Shown here piece after piece: positions 22,057-32,731 of a DNA stretch of 64,000 bases. The notes under the pieces were generated by a model that was not told the DNA's origin, searched no databases, and saw only the letters and a program-made list of their open reading frames with translations. A program made the position numbers and the translations under genes. How positions within the stretch are numbered: the stretch's first letter is position 1; each line of letters begins with the position of its first letter. The stretch comes from Seminavis robusta (lineage: Eukaryota; Bacillariophyta; Bacillariophyceae; Naviculales; Naviculaceae): contig CAICTM010000004.1 in the NCBI GenBank assembly GCA_903772945.1, positions 1 to 64,000 of the forward strand. The letters run 5' to 3'.

Positions 22057-23762
22057 CTAGGTAGCCTCACTGGTGTGAGCTTTCTTCTTGCTCTTCTTGG
22101 AAGCCTTCTTTTGCGCCTGCCACGGACATCCATTCTTGTGGCGTTTCCAGTCTTGAATCTGACAGTCTTTTCCGCACTGGATGTGGGGAAAAAATAGTGG
22201 TGAGGTGCAGAGGTGCTGAATGACACTGCCTGTCTCTGCGGAAAACTCACGTATCCAACAGTCATACACGGACAAAATTTCAGGTCGTTCTTTGAACACA
22301 TTGCACCACATTCGTCACTGAAGCAGGGTTTCATTGAGCTTTCCGGTGTAGTGGCTGTCGAGACTTTCCGAGCCACAAAGGATCTTGAAGCCTCCTTCAT
22401 TCGCTTCTTGAAGTCCTGCTTCCTCTGGAGAACCTTCAACGAATTCATGTAGTCGTTATCCACAAAGAATGGTATTTTTGGAAGCACGAGGCATTTGGTG
22501 ACGGAGGAACGAAACTTCTGACCGCTGCAGGGTTCAGAGACAGCTTCCGTGAGAGCTCTCTGCGCTGCACTTTTGCTTCGGTATTGTGGCATGAGGGAAT
22601 CCCGGGCTTTTTGGGCAGAACAGCCCCACGCCGCTGCACTAATTTCCGCAAAGAGATCTTCAAAGTACCGATCCTTTTTCTTGATGCCGGTAGCTTCCGC
22701 AACAGCAAGTAGAGCGACAAGAGCAACGACCGCAGACAGGTCGAAGCTCCCGGTGTCCAATTCGAGCCAGTCTGTGTAGAGTTGCAAAACTCCGTTGAGC
22801 AACCGTGGTTTTCCCGTTCCAGCGCCCTCTGACCACGGGAACTTGTTACCATGTGCAGCGAACCCAACGTTCAATGCCTTGACATGAAAGTCTTCGGCCT
22901 CCTGAAAGTTGCGTGCAGCTTTGGCCGCGCAGGCCACATTCTGGTAGGCAACGGACAATGGCATCAAACTGTCGTCCCAAAAGAAGTTGATGAAGTCTTG
23001 AACGACGAGAGAGGCATTTGCATACGACTTTGTAGTTCGAAGAAGTTGAGCAGCTTGCTCCAGTGCAAAGCCCTTCTGGGTACATTCGCTGTGCGTCAAG
23101 GAAACATCGGCAAGAATCATGGCGACATCGAGGGCTTCCTTCCATCGCCCGTCATTTACAAATCCAGCTTTCAGATCACCAATCCAATTGTCCAACAGGG
23201 TGAAATCCAGGAATGCCCCGTGGGAGCGAAGAAAAAGATGTAGCATCCTCGAATAGAGAGCATCCCTTTGAGCCGACGGCAGAAAGGAGACGAATGGGCT
23301 GCTAATAGCACCCTGTATTTGGAAGGAATTTGAAGAGTCGGTACCATATCTGTCGCCACCCACGTAGAATCTAGCAAAAGAGCCCAGGAATCTCTGGTCC
23401 ACGTCCTCCGAATCGAGAGACGCAATCAATACTATGGACTCTACTTGTCGGTTGTCCCCGCTGGAAAATTTGATTGTGGTTTTCATTGTGACGTCTCCTT
23501 CATACATCTTTCGGAAGGTTTGTTCCACACCATTCTCCACAAACTCCACGTCAGAAAAGTTAAACATTGGAAGCTGAACTGTGGGTGCACGATGGAGTTT
23601 GCCATAGTGTTCTCCCATGAACGGAGGGCTGGCTTCGTCACCAATGACATTCAATTTGGCCCACACTCCGTCGGTTCCGCCGAGAATCTTGGGAACAGCC
23701 ATTGGATCCAACTTGATTCTCATCAAGAGAGAGTCGCCATTGTCAGTGATTTCGTCCGCCAT
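22057..23762 (-). CDS. MYND-type zinc-finger protein with helical-repeat body
   Basis: Two exons: 23762-22251 and 22176-22057 (intron 22177-22250, GTGAGT...CCACATCCAG), about 543 residues. Splicing is needed to complete the MYND finger: exon 1 ends CFSDECGAMCSKNDLKFCPC...VGY and exon 2 begins CGKDCQIQDWKRHKNGC, together giving the C2-C2-C2-HC spacing with the characteristic CQ..W..H...C end. MYND fingers bind proline-rich peptides in regulatory and chromatin proteins. The tail is Lys-rich (KKASKKSKKKA), a possible nuclear signal. The first 470 residues have no domain I recognise; residues about 190-330 look like TPR-like helical pairs (WKEALDVAMILADV, SYANASLVVQDFINFF). Reading through the intron instead gives a long spurious Arg-rich tail. 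The gene is divergent from Spc25 over 215 bp. Confidence 0.82.
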
Positions 23763-23977
23763 GATGGTTGTGTTCTTCTACCGTACAACAAGCAGCAACT
23801 CTGGGTCCTTCGTACTTGATCGTTGTCGTCCGGTTGAGAAGGACGAGACGCGATTGTTACGTTATCCGAATGAGGCGGTAGAGCTGCACTGCGACAACCG
23901 TGAATCGATACGGGATTAAATTCAAATCCTAACCGAGGAGCTTCACCAAACCAAAAACTTTTCTAAAGGAGAGGAAG
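23763..23977. promoter_or_regulatory. Shared divergent promoter, MYND protein / SPC25
   Basis: The two start codons face away from each other across 215 bp, so both promoters and 5' leaders must lie here. I see no TATA box or repeated operator-like word. The call is positional. Confidence 0.5.
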
Positions 23978-24892
23978 ATGGGACACCTCGGCTTTACCCA
24001 AGGGCTCTTGTCCAAGATTGTGGACTGCAACACCGCTGTGGATCAATGGGTGGAGCGAGAAAAGAGAGCGGCGGATGAGATGGAGGCCAATTTCCGTCGA
24101 TCTCTGGCGGCAGAACAGGCTGCCATTGACGCGAAGGAAGAAGAGCTCTTGTCGGTGAAATTTCGACTTGGCGTCGACATCAACAAGGATGATGCTCGTG
24201 GAATTGCTCAGCAGCAGCAGCAGTTGCAACAAGAGAAAATCAGAATTCAAGAATCCATTGCCAACTTGAGGAGCGACAGGGACAAGAAGGAGGATAGAGT
24301 GAAGAGTACGTGTGTTGTTGTCATTGCTGTATGCTTCATCGTATGAAGTGAGATGCTTCTTTGGAGTACTGACCATTCCATTCCCCCCTTGAATCATCTA
24401 TTAATAGGCCTTCAAACTGAAGCAAAAAGAGAGGAGGCCCGAGCTTCCGATGTCCGATCCCGAAAGCAAGCAGCAGAGGATTCGAAAAACACCACCGTCG
24501 ATGACCTCACGCGAGGAATCATCAACTACAAGTTCCTTGGTTTGGACTTTGAGAAAGCTGACAACCAAAAGTTGCGGTAAGCCTGTTACATGTCTTTTCT
24601 CAAAGAGACAACATGTTGGTCGAAAGCGCGTGCAATGGCTTTTCTTTTCTGACAACATTTCTTTCTGCTTCGCTTCTACAGCTTCTCCTTTACTCAGATT
24701 GACCCAGAAAACCCATCCCGAAAGTGTTGGTTTGTGCTGGGTGCAAACGACTACGATGAGTACGACGTTGATGAATGCAAGCCCTCTATTGACAAGTCTG
24801 TATTGAATGGACTCCTTCATGATCTGAATTCAGATGACGACCTGCAGCAGTTTGTTATTTCGATGAGAAAAGCATTTGCGGACGGCCTATAG
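23978..24892 (+). CDS. SPC25: Kinetochore protein Spc25 (NDC80 complex)
   Basis: Three exons: 23978-24305, 24408-24576 and 24682-24892, introns 102 and 105 bp (GTACGT...AATAG, GTAAGC...CTACAG), 235 residues. No single open frame shows the gene; the splices are in phase and join VKS-LQTEAKRE and LR-FSFTQID. The N-terminal two thirds are a long coiled coil (about residues 30-150, with a Gln run), as expected for the shaft that pairs with Spc24. The C-terminal part is the small globular RWD-type head: IINYKFLGLDFEKADNQKLR, FSFTQIDPENPSRKCWFVLG, then a final helix. Spc25 is one of four NDC80-complex subunits that hold spindle microtubules at kinetochores; its head docks the complex to the inner kinetochore. 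The length matches the family (about 220-240). Confidence 0.88.
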
Positions 24893-25437
24893 TCTCTTGC
24901 TTTGATACAGGAAATAAAGTGGTGGAAATAAATTGCTTCTCTGGGGAGGTTTCTGAAAAACAGCACCACAACAATCGCTACAATCAACAAACATCAAATG
25001 CAAGTTTTTCCCTTCTTTTTAAAGAGAGCTGCCAATCCCCATTTTCGGAACAGCCCTATGGTATTGAATTCACCTGGCTTGATTCTTCTGTGGACAAAAC
25101 CCATCGTATCTACTACATGTATAGCTACAGTAGGTATGAAGCACCTATCAATCAACTTGTACACCAATGCAATCGAAAGGGTTTGGTGCTGCTCTTGGTC
25201 CGTTTGCCTGGGTTTAAATGAATTTTTACAGCTTAGCTAGCTTTTATTTCATGTGTCGCTTCTCGTCATTGGAGACTGTCACTTACTTTAGTCTGTTGAT
25301 ACCTCTACTACCGGTAGCTAGTATCGCTCCTTGTCTTTTGGTTTCTTCAGTAATAACCCTGTGATCGAGATCGCATCGATCTAGTTGAGAAGAAGCAATA
25401 CGGTATTATCTTCCAAGAAACATTGCAATCAGCAACC
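24893..25437. other. Intergenic between SPC25 and the SUZ12-like gene
   Basis: No gene is visible in 545 bp. A splice-acceptor-like CTTTTGGTTTCTTCAG lies at about 25336-25351, but it is followed at once by TAATAA in the frame of the next gene, so I do not use it as an exon start. Confidence 0.5.
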
Positions 25438-26005
25438 ATGCCGAAGAAGGCGAAGAGGAAGTTAAGGCCCTCCGCTGACAACGGGCCCTTTGTCCCAGTG
25501 CGCCATTACTACCATTCGAATAACTTTCTGAAGATTAAAGATAACGAATGGGAGGACGGCGCAGATAGTGACGATGAAGAACAAACATGGCATCGCGCAG
25601 TCGAGAGATCGGTGAGTTGTGATCTGCTACCAAAAATCACACGTTGTACTGTTGTCAAGGTTGGACCACCAACAGGCTCACAAATTCATGCTACATGTAC
25701 AATAGGAGATCAACGACTTTACCGACCTGTCAGATGGAGAAAAGCAGCTCATTCTTCTTTGGAACAACTATATTCAATCAGACACAAAAATTCCTTCAAA
25801 ACGGATTCCACAATATTGCGTCAACTTCGTTGAGAAGCATCACCAAGATATAAAGGAGGCAAACATTGATGATCAGCTGCAATGGCACCTTGTTACCTTG
25901 TGGGATGAGGGACTGATTTCAAGCAAGCATCTATCTTCCTGTCTTGAATATTACTACAGCTTGGTAGGATCTAGCCAAGGTCCACTACCCAAGGCAGATC
26001 TATAG
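25438..26005 (+). CDS. SUZ12: SUZ12-like Polycomb protein reduced to the VEFS box
   Basis: Two exons: 25438-25611 and 25706-26005 with a 94-bp intron (GTGAGT...ACAATAG), 157 residues. Spliced, the frame reads VERS-EINDFTDLSDGEKQL and shows the whole VEFS box shared by SUZ12, VRN2, EMF2 and FIS2: an N-terminal RHYYHSNNF, an acidic DGADSDDEEQTWH stretch, LLWNNYIQSDTKIPSKRIP, CVNFVEKHHQDI and WHLVTLWDEGLI. The VEFS box clamps the catalytic E(z) subunit and is needed for PRC2 histone H3K27 methylation. Unlike animal and plant homologues (600-700 residues) this model has no C2H2 finger or N-terminal platform. The upstream frame is open for only about 80 bp without an ATG, then TAA TAA. Either the protein is VEFS-only or a 5' exon is missed. 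A basic start (PKKAKRKLR) may be a nuclear signal. Confidence 0.8.
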
Positions 26006-26334
26006 ACAGGAGGATTGAGCGGACTTTGGGTTTTTTTCCTTCCTGAGATTGAATCTGTTGTAAGCGCTACCATTATGGTTGGAGCAATGATAATCAAGGT
26101 GGATATTGCAAGGATGGTGAGTGGATGCAGAGATTCAACAACTAGCTAGTGTACTAAGTTCGCACACACATATGATTGAACAACTAGCTAGGGTAACTGA
26201 TGGCATGTCATTGGTGGTGCTGAACTAGAACCGTCCTCGTTCACTCCTGAACCAGTGGGAGTCCCATGTTGCTGTCTTGTGGTTACTTGTTTGATTCCGT
26301 TGGACAAGGGTAGTCGGGTAGTCGTCCGCAAACT

Positions 26335-26607
26335 GACATTTCCTGGGACATGTGGGAACACCGCAATTATATCCAACACAACCACCCACACCCTAACTTC
26401 GACCCACACTCCCGCAACACCATCAACGACGAAATCAGGTTCCAATGGGCACTGGGCTATGCTAGCCTATGTCCTGAAGATCTAATCCTCTTTCAACATG
26501 GGCTCGACTCCTGCTTGGAGTACACAGTGACAAAAAGCAAAATGGGTGGCCACTGTGGAAAGTGCCCGAGCAGCGGCAGCGGCAGATCAGATTCAGCCAT
26601 GAAATAA
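26335..26607 (+). pseudogene. Retroelement C-terminal scrap (W-x-HRN motif)
   Basis: A short open stretch reads SWDMWEHRNYIQHNHPHP and then FQWALGYASLCPEDLILFQHGL. The tryptophan-HRN motif followed by helices looks like the region after reverse transcriptase in diatom non-LTR elements, but no RT is present, the frame is closed on both sides, and the downstream 200 bp is low-complexity. I treat it as a decayed transposon tail. The rest of 26006-27069 shows no gene; CTAGCTAG words occur at about 26140, 26175 and 26905. Confidence 0.35.
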
Positions 26608-27069
26608 CCAGAGCTGCGAACACAACCTCATTGGAAACTGGATCATATGGGGACCTTCTGCACCACTGCCACCATAACCAACACCAACAACAGAACCAAC
26701 AAAAAAGGAGCTACCTAGCCCACAAAAAAACCAAAACACATACACATCAAGAAGCAAATACATTTACCTTTATACAACAACCCAACGGATACAGGGCATC
26801 CCTATAGTATGAGGAGCCACAGGCTGTTGTAAAATCTAGTATCATAGAACATAATCCCTTTGGGGACAACGTCATTTTTTAAGAAGTTTTACAGTCTCCT
26901 AAATAGCTAGCTAGAGCCCTCACGTGATAGATTACGGGAGTTTAGAGTAGTATTAATAGACTAGCTACAAGGAAAGTCCATCTGGTTTGGTTAGCCGTGT
27001 CGAAAAAAATACCAAGTGCACCCGATGTGCTCATTGCCCACAAATTTCAATATTTTTGCCACAAATAAA

Positions 27070-27615
27070 ATGAAACGGTTGGCTGTTGTTGGTGGTAGAT
27101 TGTCGTTGTCCACACCGAGATCAGCCACTGGGTTCGACACTCGGGGATCATTGAGATGTCATTCTAATCGGCCATCGAGGTCTCGTCGACAGGACGGCGG
27201 TGATAGGAGGCGTCGTGGTTCGTCAGCTGAGTTCAGGCAGAATGGGAACAGGCGAGACGGAGGAGACAGTCGCAAATGGAGAAGCAGAAGTCCAAGGGAT
27301 ATGGTTTACTTTGTGCGTCCTGATCCACCACCTCCGCCAAAATTTGATCCGGAAACCCTTGGTTTCGCATGGACAAATCCAAGCCAACGTATTGGAAAGC
27401 ATCCCGCTGTGATCAGTTTTCTAAATGAGCAGGGGAAGGAAATGAAGAAAGCTTCAAAGCTGAGCAGCCACCAGGCAAAAACCTCAGGAGCAGCTGAGAG
27501 TGGCTCTGGAGTCAATGCTGCGAATGTGTTGGAAAGCGACAATGCGGAGGTCAGTGAAAATAACCCAACACTGTCGTTGAAGACAGGAAAGAAACCAAAG
27601 GATGCTGGTCAATAA
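27070..27615 (+). CDS. Hypothetical basic protein, possibly mitochondrial
   Basis: An intron-free frame of 181 residues from ATG 27070; an in-frame ATG at 27025 would add 15. I do not recognise the family. The first 30 residues (KRLAVVGGRLSLSTPRSA...) are basic, Ser-rich and free of acidic residues until FDTRG, as in mitochondrial presequences. Residues 35-80 are Arg/Gly/Asp-rich (RRQDGGDRRRRGSS), then a proline run (DPPPPPKFDPETLGFAWTNP) leads into a short ordered-looking block ending ISFLNEQGKEMKK. The C-terminus is polar and probably disordered. The block around FDPETLGFAWTNPSQRIGKHP is the most likely conserved part. Confidence 0.5.
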   Translation: MKRLAVVGGRLSLSTPRSATGFDTRGSLRCHSNRPSRSRRQDGGDRRRRGSSAEFRQNGNRRDGGDSRKWRSRSPRDMVYFVRPDPPPPPKFDPETLGFAWTNPSQRIGKHPAVISFLNEQGKEMKKASKLSSHQAKTSGAAESGSGVNAANVLESDNAEVSENNPTLSLKTGKKPKDAGQ

Positions 27616-28181
27616 TTGGATGAGGTGACAGAACCTTGGTGGGAGGCTGTGTCGAATCAAACACAAAGATCTCACTACCGTCGACAGAAGATCGTTCACC
27701 CTCTGATGGCTCCAAAACATGACGGCAAGGTTGCTAATATGCAGAGAACACCTCACAATCTGCTACGGCACATGCCACTGCAGGCTATATATTGACAGAA
27801 GACGATCGCAATCCTGAGACCGGGATTGGGTTGCTATTGCTTACTTATTATGTCCTCATTTAACAAGTGGTGCAGTCTGAGCTCTCAACCAAAGTCGCTT
27901 TTTTGCTATTTGATTTGTTTCCTAGCTCGGGATGATGGCAGCCGAAGAGCCATCCATGTTGCGCCCAAAGACCAAAGAACTTCCTGGTTTTGAGGATTGT
28001 TGCTGCGTTCCTTGGTCGAATCATGTTGTAGTTAGTTGTTGTTGAATCATGTCGTAGTTGTGCGTTGCTGAAAAGATCATCGAATCGAATCGTGTCTCGA
28101 CGCAGTAGATACATGGGCCCAAGCTAGCTTATCTCAGGTGCTATGTGCATTATTGTAGTGGTCTTTTTTGGGATCTTCCAT
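27616..28181. other. Convergent intergenic region
   Basis: 3' sequence of the hypothetical gene (plus) and of ALG6 (minus). No gene is seen. The word TCGAATCGAATCG lies near 28080. Confidence 0.5.
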
Positions 28182-29831
28182 TCAATCATTCTTTGGCTTT
28201 TGCAGGGCGCTCCGTCCCTCAGTCAGGAGAGATCCCACAGTTCTGAGCCACGCCAAGCAGCAGAGTGCGCACCCACCAATGCTCCAAAGTACAGGGAACA
28301 GGTCTGGCAAATGGGAGGGTACAGGCACAACCATCTCCAGCGCATGGAGGACCAGCATTGCAGCCAAACTCAGCTGACATAGAATCTTCCAACACCATGC
28401 TACCCAGTCTCCATCAGTAGGCTTCATGGTTATGGTTTGAAGAAGGGGAGTAGTTCGTAATTGTGTGATGGCTGTGGCAAAGATAATCAGGGTGCAGACA
28501 TAGGGTAGTTGTAATCTGTCGACCACCAAAAGCGGCCACATGGTCCAAGTGGCAACCACGGCCATCCAGTCGCAGAACACAACATCCTCCCATACCAGGA
28601 GAGACGCCGGTGCCAGTGCCAATAGAATACTCTTTTCATGAACTTGGAAGCTCGCCAAGAAGAATGCAAATGCACAACTGGTGCAGCCCCACAGGAGAGA
28701 TTTGAGATCAGCGGCGTGTTGCCTAGTTGCTGCTTCCTTTCGCTGTTCGGATGCTCTGCCAATCAGGAAGAGAGCAATGCAGGATGGCATCATGAGCAAA
28801 AAGGTTGCAGCCAAAGCTGCCAGGGGCTGAACATCGGCAGGGATTCGATCTCGAATGTTGATTGGTTTGGTGTCCAATGCACACCAGAGGTTGGAGACTT
28901 TGCCTTCAAAAAGCCCTCGTTCAAGTGGGAAAATACGACGTAGGACATGTGTTCCACGCTGCAGCATCGTACGCAGAGCGTTGCGGCTGCCATCTTCCAC
29001 CAAGCTGAGGTTGTCTCGTGGTCCGTAGAGTAGAAATGGCCACCACAACTGTACAAACGTAATGATAACAGTCCCTCCGAGTGCTGCAAATCGTTCCAAA
29101 CCTTGCTGCCAAAGGGGTATTTTGCTGCCGTTGTTGAAGGCGAGACATCGACCGAGCAAGTATGCGAAAATGACGGGAGCGTAGTATAGTGTCATTTGTT
29201 TAAAGTTGAGAGCAAGACTGAAAAAGACGGATCCATAGATACAGCTGAGGAAGAAGCTGGGATGAGCAATGAAGAAGAGACTCCACAGCGACAGTCCCAA
29301 TGCAACGGTATTGTACTGGAAGTGTCCATGATCAATGAGGATGATGCTGGGTTGTAGCAATGCCACGAGGACGGCAATGAGAAACTCGTTGGTGGATGAT
29401 GATTCTTGTCTTTTGAGTTGCCACAATACTTTGAGTATGAAAAATACAGCGGGAAAATAGATTAGAGCATCAAGAACCCACACTGTTGCCCTCATAAAGG
29501 CTTTGTGAGTGGGATCTCCTTCATATCTCCTCGACTTGAACAAGGCGACTGTTCCGGGTCCCACCAGCCATTCGGACAAAGCTCCACACACATAGGATAC
29601 GTATGCAGTTAAGGGTGGATAATCGAGTCCCCAGTACTGCAAGTCATACCAATACCAATCTCCAATTGGGAGATGCCAAGTCAGTTCCATCCAATGCCTC
29701 TGAGCCTCATAGTCACCACCATATGCCCTTTTGCTTCCATGGTAATTGTCTTCACCAGAGTGATGCTGATACCCAACGAGTATCCGAACAAAGAGGGCCA
29801 AGCTCACAACCAGGACATGCAGGCTCACCAT
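28182..29831 (-). CDS. ALG6: Dolichyl-P-Glc:Man9GlcNAc2-PP-dolichol alpha-1,3-glucosyltransferase (ALG6)
   Basis: A single exon of 549 residues, close to the 500-545 of yeast and animal ALG6. The enzyme adds the first glucose to the lipid-linked Man9GlcNAc2 precursor on the luminal face of the ER. The N-terminus has the family's first membrane helix and luminal loop: YGGDYEAQRHWMELTWHLP, then DLQYWGLDYPPLTAYVSYV, which holds the essential Asp of the GT-C fold and separates ALG6 from ALG8. Some ten further hydrophobic segments follow, with DHGHFQYNTVALGLSLWS and the late FQVHEKSILLALAP, both conserved in the ALG6/ALG8 family. No intron is needed. The gene starts back to back with cytochrome c1. 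Confidence 0.92.
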   Translation of the reverse strand: MVSLHVLVVSLALFVRILVGYQHHSGEDNYHGSKRAYGGDYEAQRHWMELTWHLPIGDWYWYDLQYWGLDYPPLTAYVSYVCGALSEWLVGPGTVALFKSRRYEGDPTHKAFMRATVWVLDALIYFPAVFFILKVLWQLKRQESSSTNEFLIAVLVALLQPSIILIDHGHFQYNTVALGLSLWSLFFIAHPSFFLSCIYGSVFFSLALNFKQMTLYYAPVIFAYLLGRCLAFNNGSKIPLWQQGLERFAALGGTVIITFVQLWWPFLLYGPRDNLSLVEDGSRNALRTMLQRGTHVLRRIFPLERGLFEGKVSNLWCALDTKPINIRDRIPADVQPLAALAATFLLMMPSCIALFLIGRASEQRKEAATRQHAADLKSLLWGCTSCAFAFFLASFQVHEKSILLALAPASLLVWEDVVFCDWMAVVATWTMWPLLVVDRLQLPYVCTLIIFATAITQLRTTPLLQTITMKPTDGDWVAWCWKILCQLSLAAMLVLHALEMVVPVPSHLPDLFPVLWSIGGCALCCLAWLRTVGSLLTEGRSALQKPKND

Positions 29832-30165
29832 GGTTTCGCTTTGCTGATCTGAGGTGTTGTGATGTCTTCAAGCCACGGGCTTCCATGGACGAGTGTTCCT
29901 TGCTTGCGGATGGATAGAAGGTCTCAGCTCTGCTTTGGGGAAGCGATCGCGATCGAGAAAGCGAAGCTGCTCGATCTTTGTTTGGTGGCAGACCTTCTGT
30001 TTTCCTTTGCGGGTGCCGAAAAAGCAGTAGAGCTAGAGTTAACTTGAACTCTTCTGATGACGCACCACCGACGAATGCTCTCCTTGGCTCTCAACAACAC
30101 AGCATCCACCAAGCTCATCAGCATCGGCACTTCGCATCGTTGCGCAACACTCTTTGTTGTCCACC
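29832..30165. promoter_or_regulatory. Shared divergent promoter, ALG6 / CYC1
   Basis: 334 bp separate the two start codons. The sequence contains GCGATCGCGATCG at about 29941-29955, a GATCG-rich palindrome, but no other clear element. The call is positional. Confidence 0.45.
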
Positions 30166-31255
30166 ATGGCGTCGCAGTTCCGTAATCTGGTAAGCAGTAG
30201 TGCATGTAATGCCTCATCCCACCTCTTGGATGTACTCGCTGTTGGTATCGACCGAGAGAGCGTTGTTGTTTCTCATGTCGGTCGCCTGATCGGTACCCCA
30301 AGCACACGCGTCGGTGAAAATATCTTGTTGTTAAGATTCCAGATTCCGTATCCTGACGTAGTAACACCGCGTAGTAACCACTGTTCCCACGGAGTCTCCA
30401 TCTGACCTTGATTTTTCTTTCTCAACACAACAACAACACACACAGTTACAAAAGAACCGCAATGCAGTGGCTGCCGCCGCCGCAACTGGTGTCGCCCTGG
30501 CACCAGGTGTGGCCATGACGACATTTATGTCTGACGACTGTGTCCACCCTGTTTCCTACCCATGGAGGCACACTGGCTTGTTTTCCTCCTTTGATTGCGC
30601 GGCTGTCCGTCGAGGTCTCCAAGTCTACCGTGAAGTCTGTGCTACTTGCCACTCCGTGGATCGAATCCGTTGGCGTGAATTGGTGGGTGTCACTCACACA
30701 AAGGATGAAGTCACCGAAATGGCCAAGGAAGTCGAAGTTTTGGACGGACCCAACGACGAGGGAGAAATGTTTGAACGTCCTGCCAAATTGTTTGACAAAT
30801 TGCCCCAGCCATACGCCAACAAGGAGGCTGGCCGTGCTGCCAACGGAGGAGCCTATCCTCCTGACTTGAGTCTCATGGTCAAAGCCAGACACTCGGGACA
30901 TGACTACGTTTTCGCCTTGTTGACCGGATACGTTGACAAACCTGCTGGCAAGGAAATGATGTCCACCCTCTACTACAACCCCTACTTTCCCGGTGGTGCC
31001 ATTTCCATGCCTCCTCCTCTCAATGATGGTGGTGTCGAGTACGAAGATGGAACTGAAGCTACCATCTCCCAGCAAGCTAGAGATGTCGTCCAATTCTTGC
31101 ACTGGACTGCTGAACCCGAGTTGGATGAGCGAAAGAAGAGCGCAGGGAAGTACCTGTCGGTTTTGGCCTTTGTGTGCGTCGCTACTGGCCTCTGGAAGCG
31201 CTGGAAGTGGGGTCCTCTCAAGACTCGAATGATCTCCTACGTTAAGGAGACCTAA
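30166..31255 (+). CDS. CYC1: Cytochrome c1, heme protein of respiratory complex III
   Basis: Two exons: a 24-bp first exon 30166-30189 (MASQFRNL) and 30446-31255, with a 256-bp intron (GTAAGC...CACACAG), 277 residues. Cytochrome c1 passes electrons from the Rieske protein to cytochrome c in the inner mitochondrial membrane. Evidence: the heme-binding CATCH (CxxCH) in VYREVCATCHSVDRI; YPPDLSLMVKARHSGHDYVF; GGAISMPPPL, carrying the axial Met; and one C-terminal membrane anchor (YLSVLAFVCVATGLW) followed by a basic tail KRWKWGPLKTR facing the matrix. The presequence is short and Ala-rich after the basic start. The canonical CxxCH distinguishes it from the single-Cys form of euglenozoans. The start codon in the tiny first exon sits in CCACCATGG. 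Confidence 0.93.
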
Positions 31256-31650
31256 GAAAACTGAAGCCAACCTGGCTCCTATTATTTGGTGCTGACATTT
31301 GAAGGTGGTGTTCTTAGATGGTTGGCTTGGATCGGTCTCTGCTTACTTCTGCCCACCCGTGCCATAGAAATTAGCGTCCTTTGATTGGCTCTACTCTATC
31401 ATTAATAACTTACTCTATAACAAGTCAAGTATAGGTTGGATGTTATGGTGCTTTTGGTGAAGAACATGGTCTATCGCTTCTTAACTTCTTAACCTTTTAT
31501 GATCCTGTTACCATAGCAAAACTAGGCACACAAAAATTCCCTGCCTACTGTATACAGGTAGCCTGATGAAACGTATGAACTCGGGACCTGTTAACAGCGG
31601 CTTCCTTCCAGAGTTCACTCCGTTTTACTCAATGATTGACTTGAATCGAA
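31256..31650. other. Convergent intergenic region
   Basis: 3' ends of CYC1 and CMC2. Nothing else is seen. Confidence 0.5.
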
Positions 31651-31962
31651 TCAGTTGCCAGAAGCTGTTTTTTGTTGTTTTGCCTTCAAATATTGCTTGT
31701 CCTTTGCCAGGTACTCTTGAAACGACATGCTCTGTCCCAGAGCTTCCATCATGAGCCCATCTTCTTTGCCGCGAGTCTGTTTAAAATCTTTGGTGGCCTC
31801 CTTGAGAAGGCGCTGTTTTTCCAACTTGAAACAGTTGTCCAGTTGATGCTTGGGTTTGTTACATCTCCAAAAGAAAACCTTGGAATTTTGGGCATGACAT
31901 AGATTCAGAGCGTCAATCACCTCCTGACAATCGGGATGCGGACGATCTAATGGTGGATGCAT
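31651..31962 (-). CDS. CMC2: COX assembly mitochondrial protein CMC2 (twin CX9C)
   Basis: A protein of 103 residues starting MHPPLDRPHPDC, the typical CMC2 start. It has two CX9C motifs (CQEVIDALNLC and CNKPKHQLDNC) that form the helical hairpin oxidised by Mia40 in the intermembrane space. CMC2 helps cytochrome c oxidase assembly and copper handling. The C-terminal half is a charged helix longer than in yeast or human (about 80-110 residues in the family). The frame is open up to ATG 32031, but that extension contains CTAGCTAG and looks like 5' leader, with GTGAGT and TAACAG that could even bound a tiny intron, so I chose the conserved Met. Confidence 0.87.
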   Translation of the reverse strand: MHPPLDRPHPDCQEVIDALNLCHAQNSKVFFWRCNKPKHQLDNCFKLEKQRLLKEATKDFKQTRGKEDGLMMEALGQSMSFQEYLAKDKQYLKAKQQKTASGN

Positions 31963-32731
31963 TCTGTTATTAGCTTCGTAGCTAGCTAGTTGTAGACTCA
32001 CGAGAGACAAGGGAGTGGTCTTGAGTGGCAAGTGGAGTGGGAAGCCGACAGCAACACATCGACAATTGACAGCTCATTGTCGGCAACCAAAATGGCAAAG
32101 TGTGCGTCTTTCAAAGTAAGAAACGGCAGAGCTGAAGAAAGTTTGACACAGCCTCACTGAAAGCCAAGCGCTGACATTAGCTTCAGATGCAGTGCAGTGG
32201 TCGTCAGTTGAAACTTGGAAGTGCTGAAGTGGACTCCACTCATGAGTATGGCCGCCCATGGGATGAAAGTGTGTGTGTGTATGTTTTTCTAATTGGCTTA
32301 CGAAAATGTCTACCCTTGGGGATTCCTGGACACACCGGTACCGATTGTCCAGACAGCAAGTAGGAGATGGACTTACGATACCAAAAATGCCATGGGCAAG
32401 TGCAAAGGGATGCCCCAAGTGACGATTTATCCTTGAATTAGACCTAGCTAGTCCTTTTTCACTGTGTCTCTTGAGCTACTAGCTGCTGCATACAAGTACA
32501 TCGCCATTTCTTCGTAGCACACAGGCAGCGAAACATGTGGTGCATGGCTTGACAACGGTATGGTTCTACCGGTACATTTGGCAGACCAAACCAGAGACTT
32601 CCCGAATCCATCTGTACTGGAGTCTTCGTCAAAATCATGCCTAATTTATGCCATCCTGTGATACATGTACATTTCTGCCAAGCTGCTGCAAGCCAACCAA
32701 ACACGGCCCTTTCATCAATTTATTTGACCTA
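31963..32731. other. Intergenic
   Basis: 770 bp with no supportable gene; short Cys-rich frames near 32460-32700 look like chance. A GT-rich run (GTGTGTGTGTAT) lies at about 32270-32282. Confidence 0.45.

Noticed and set aside
21819-22250. The MYND protein's long Arg-rich C-terminus in one open frame
   Set aside because: It is intron read-through; splicing at 22250/22177 completes the MYND finger and ends at 22057.
25336-25437. An upstream exon of the SUZ12-like gene after the CTTCAG acceptor at 25351
   Set aside because: The frame leading into the known exon meets TAA TAA directly after that acceptor.
18586-26005. Reassignment of TAG as a sense codon, suggested by in-frame TAGs in two genes
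   Set aside because: Spc25, the SUZ12-like protein and U2AF2 all end at TAG exactly where their conserved C-termini end, so TAG is an ordinary stop here.
27125-27145. A tRNA T-arm-like GGGTTCGACACTC
   Set aside because: The flanking bases do not pair and no anticodon or D-arm can be placed; it lies inside a good open frame. I found no tRNA or rRNA gene in the window by eye.
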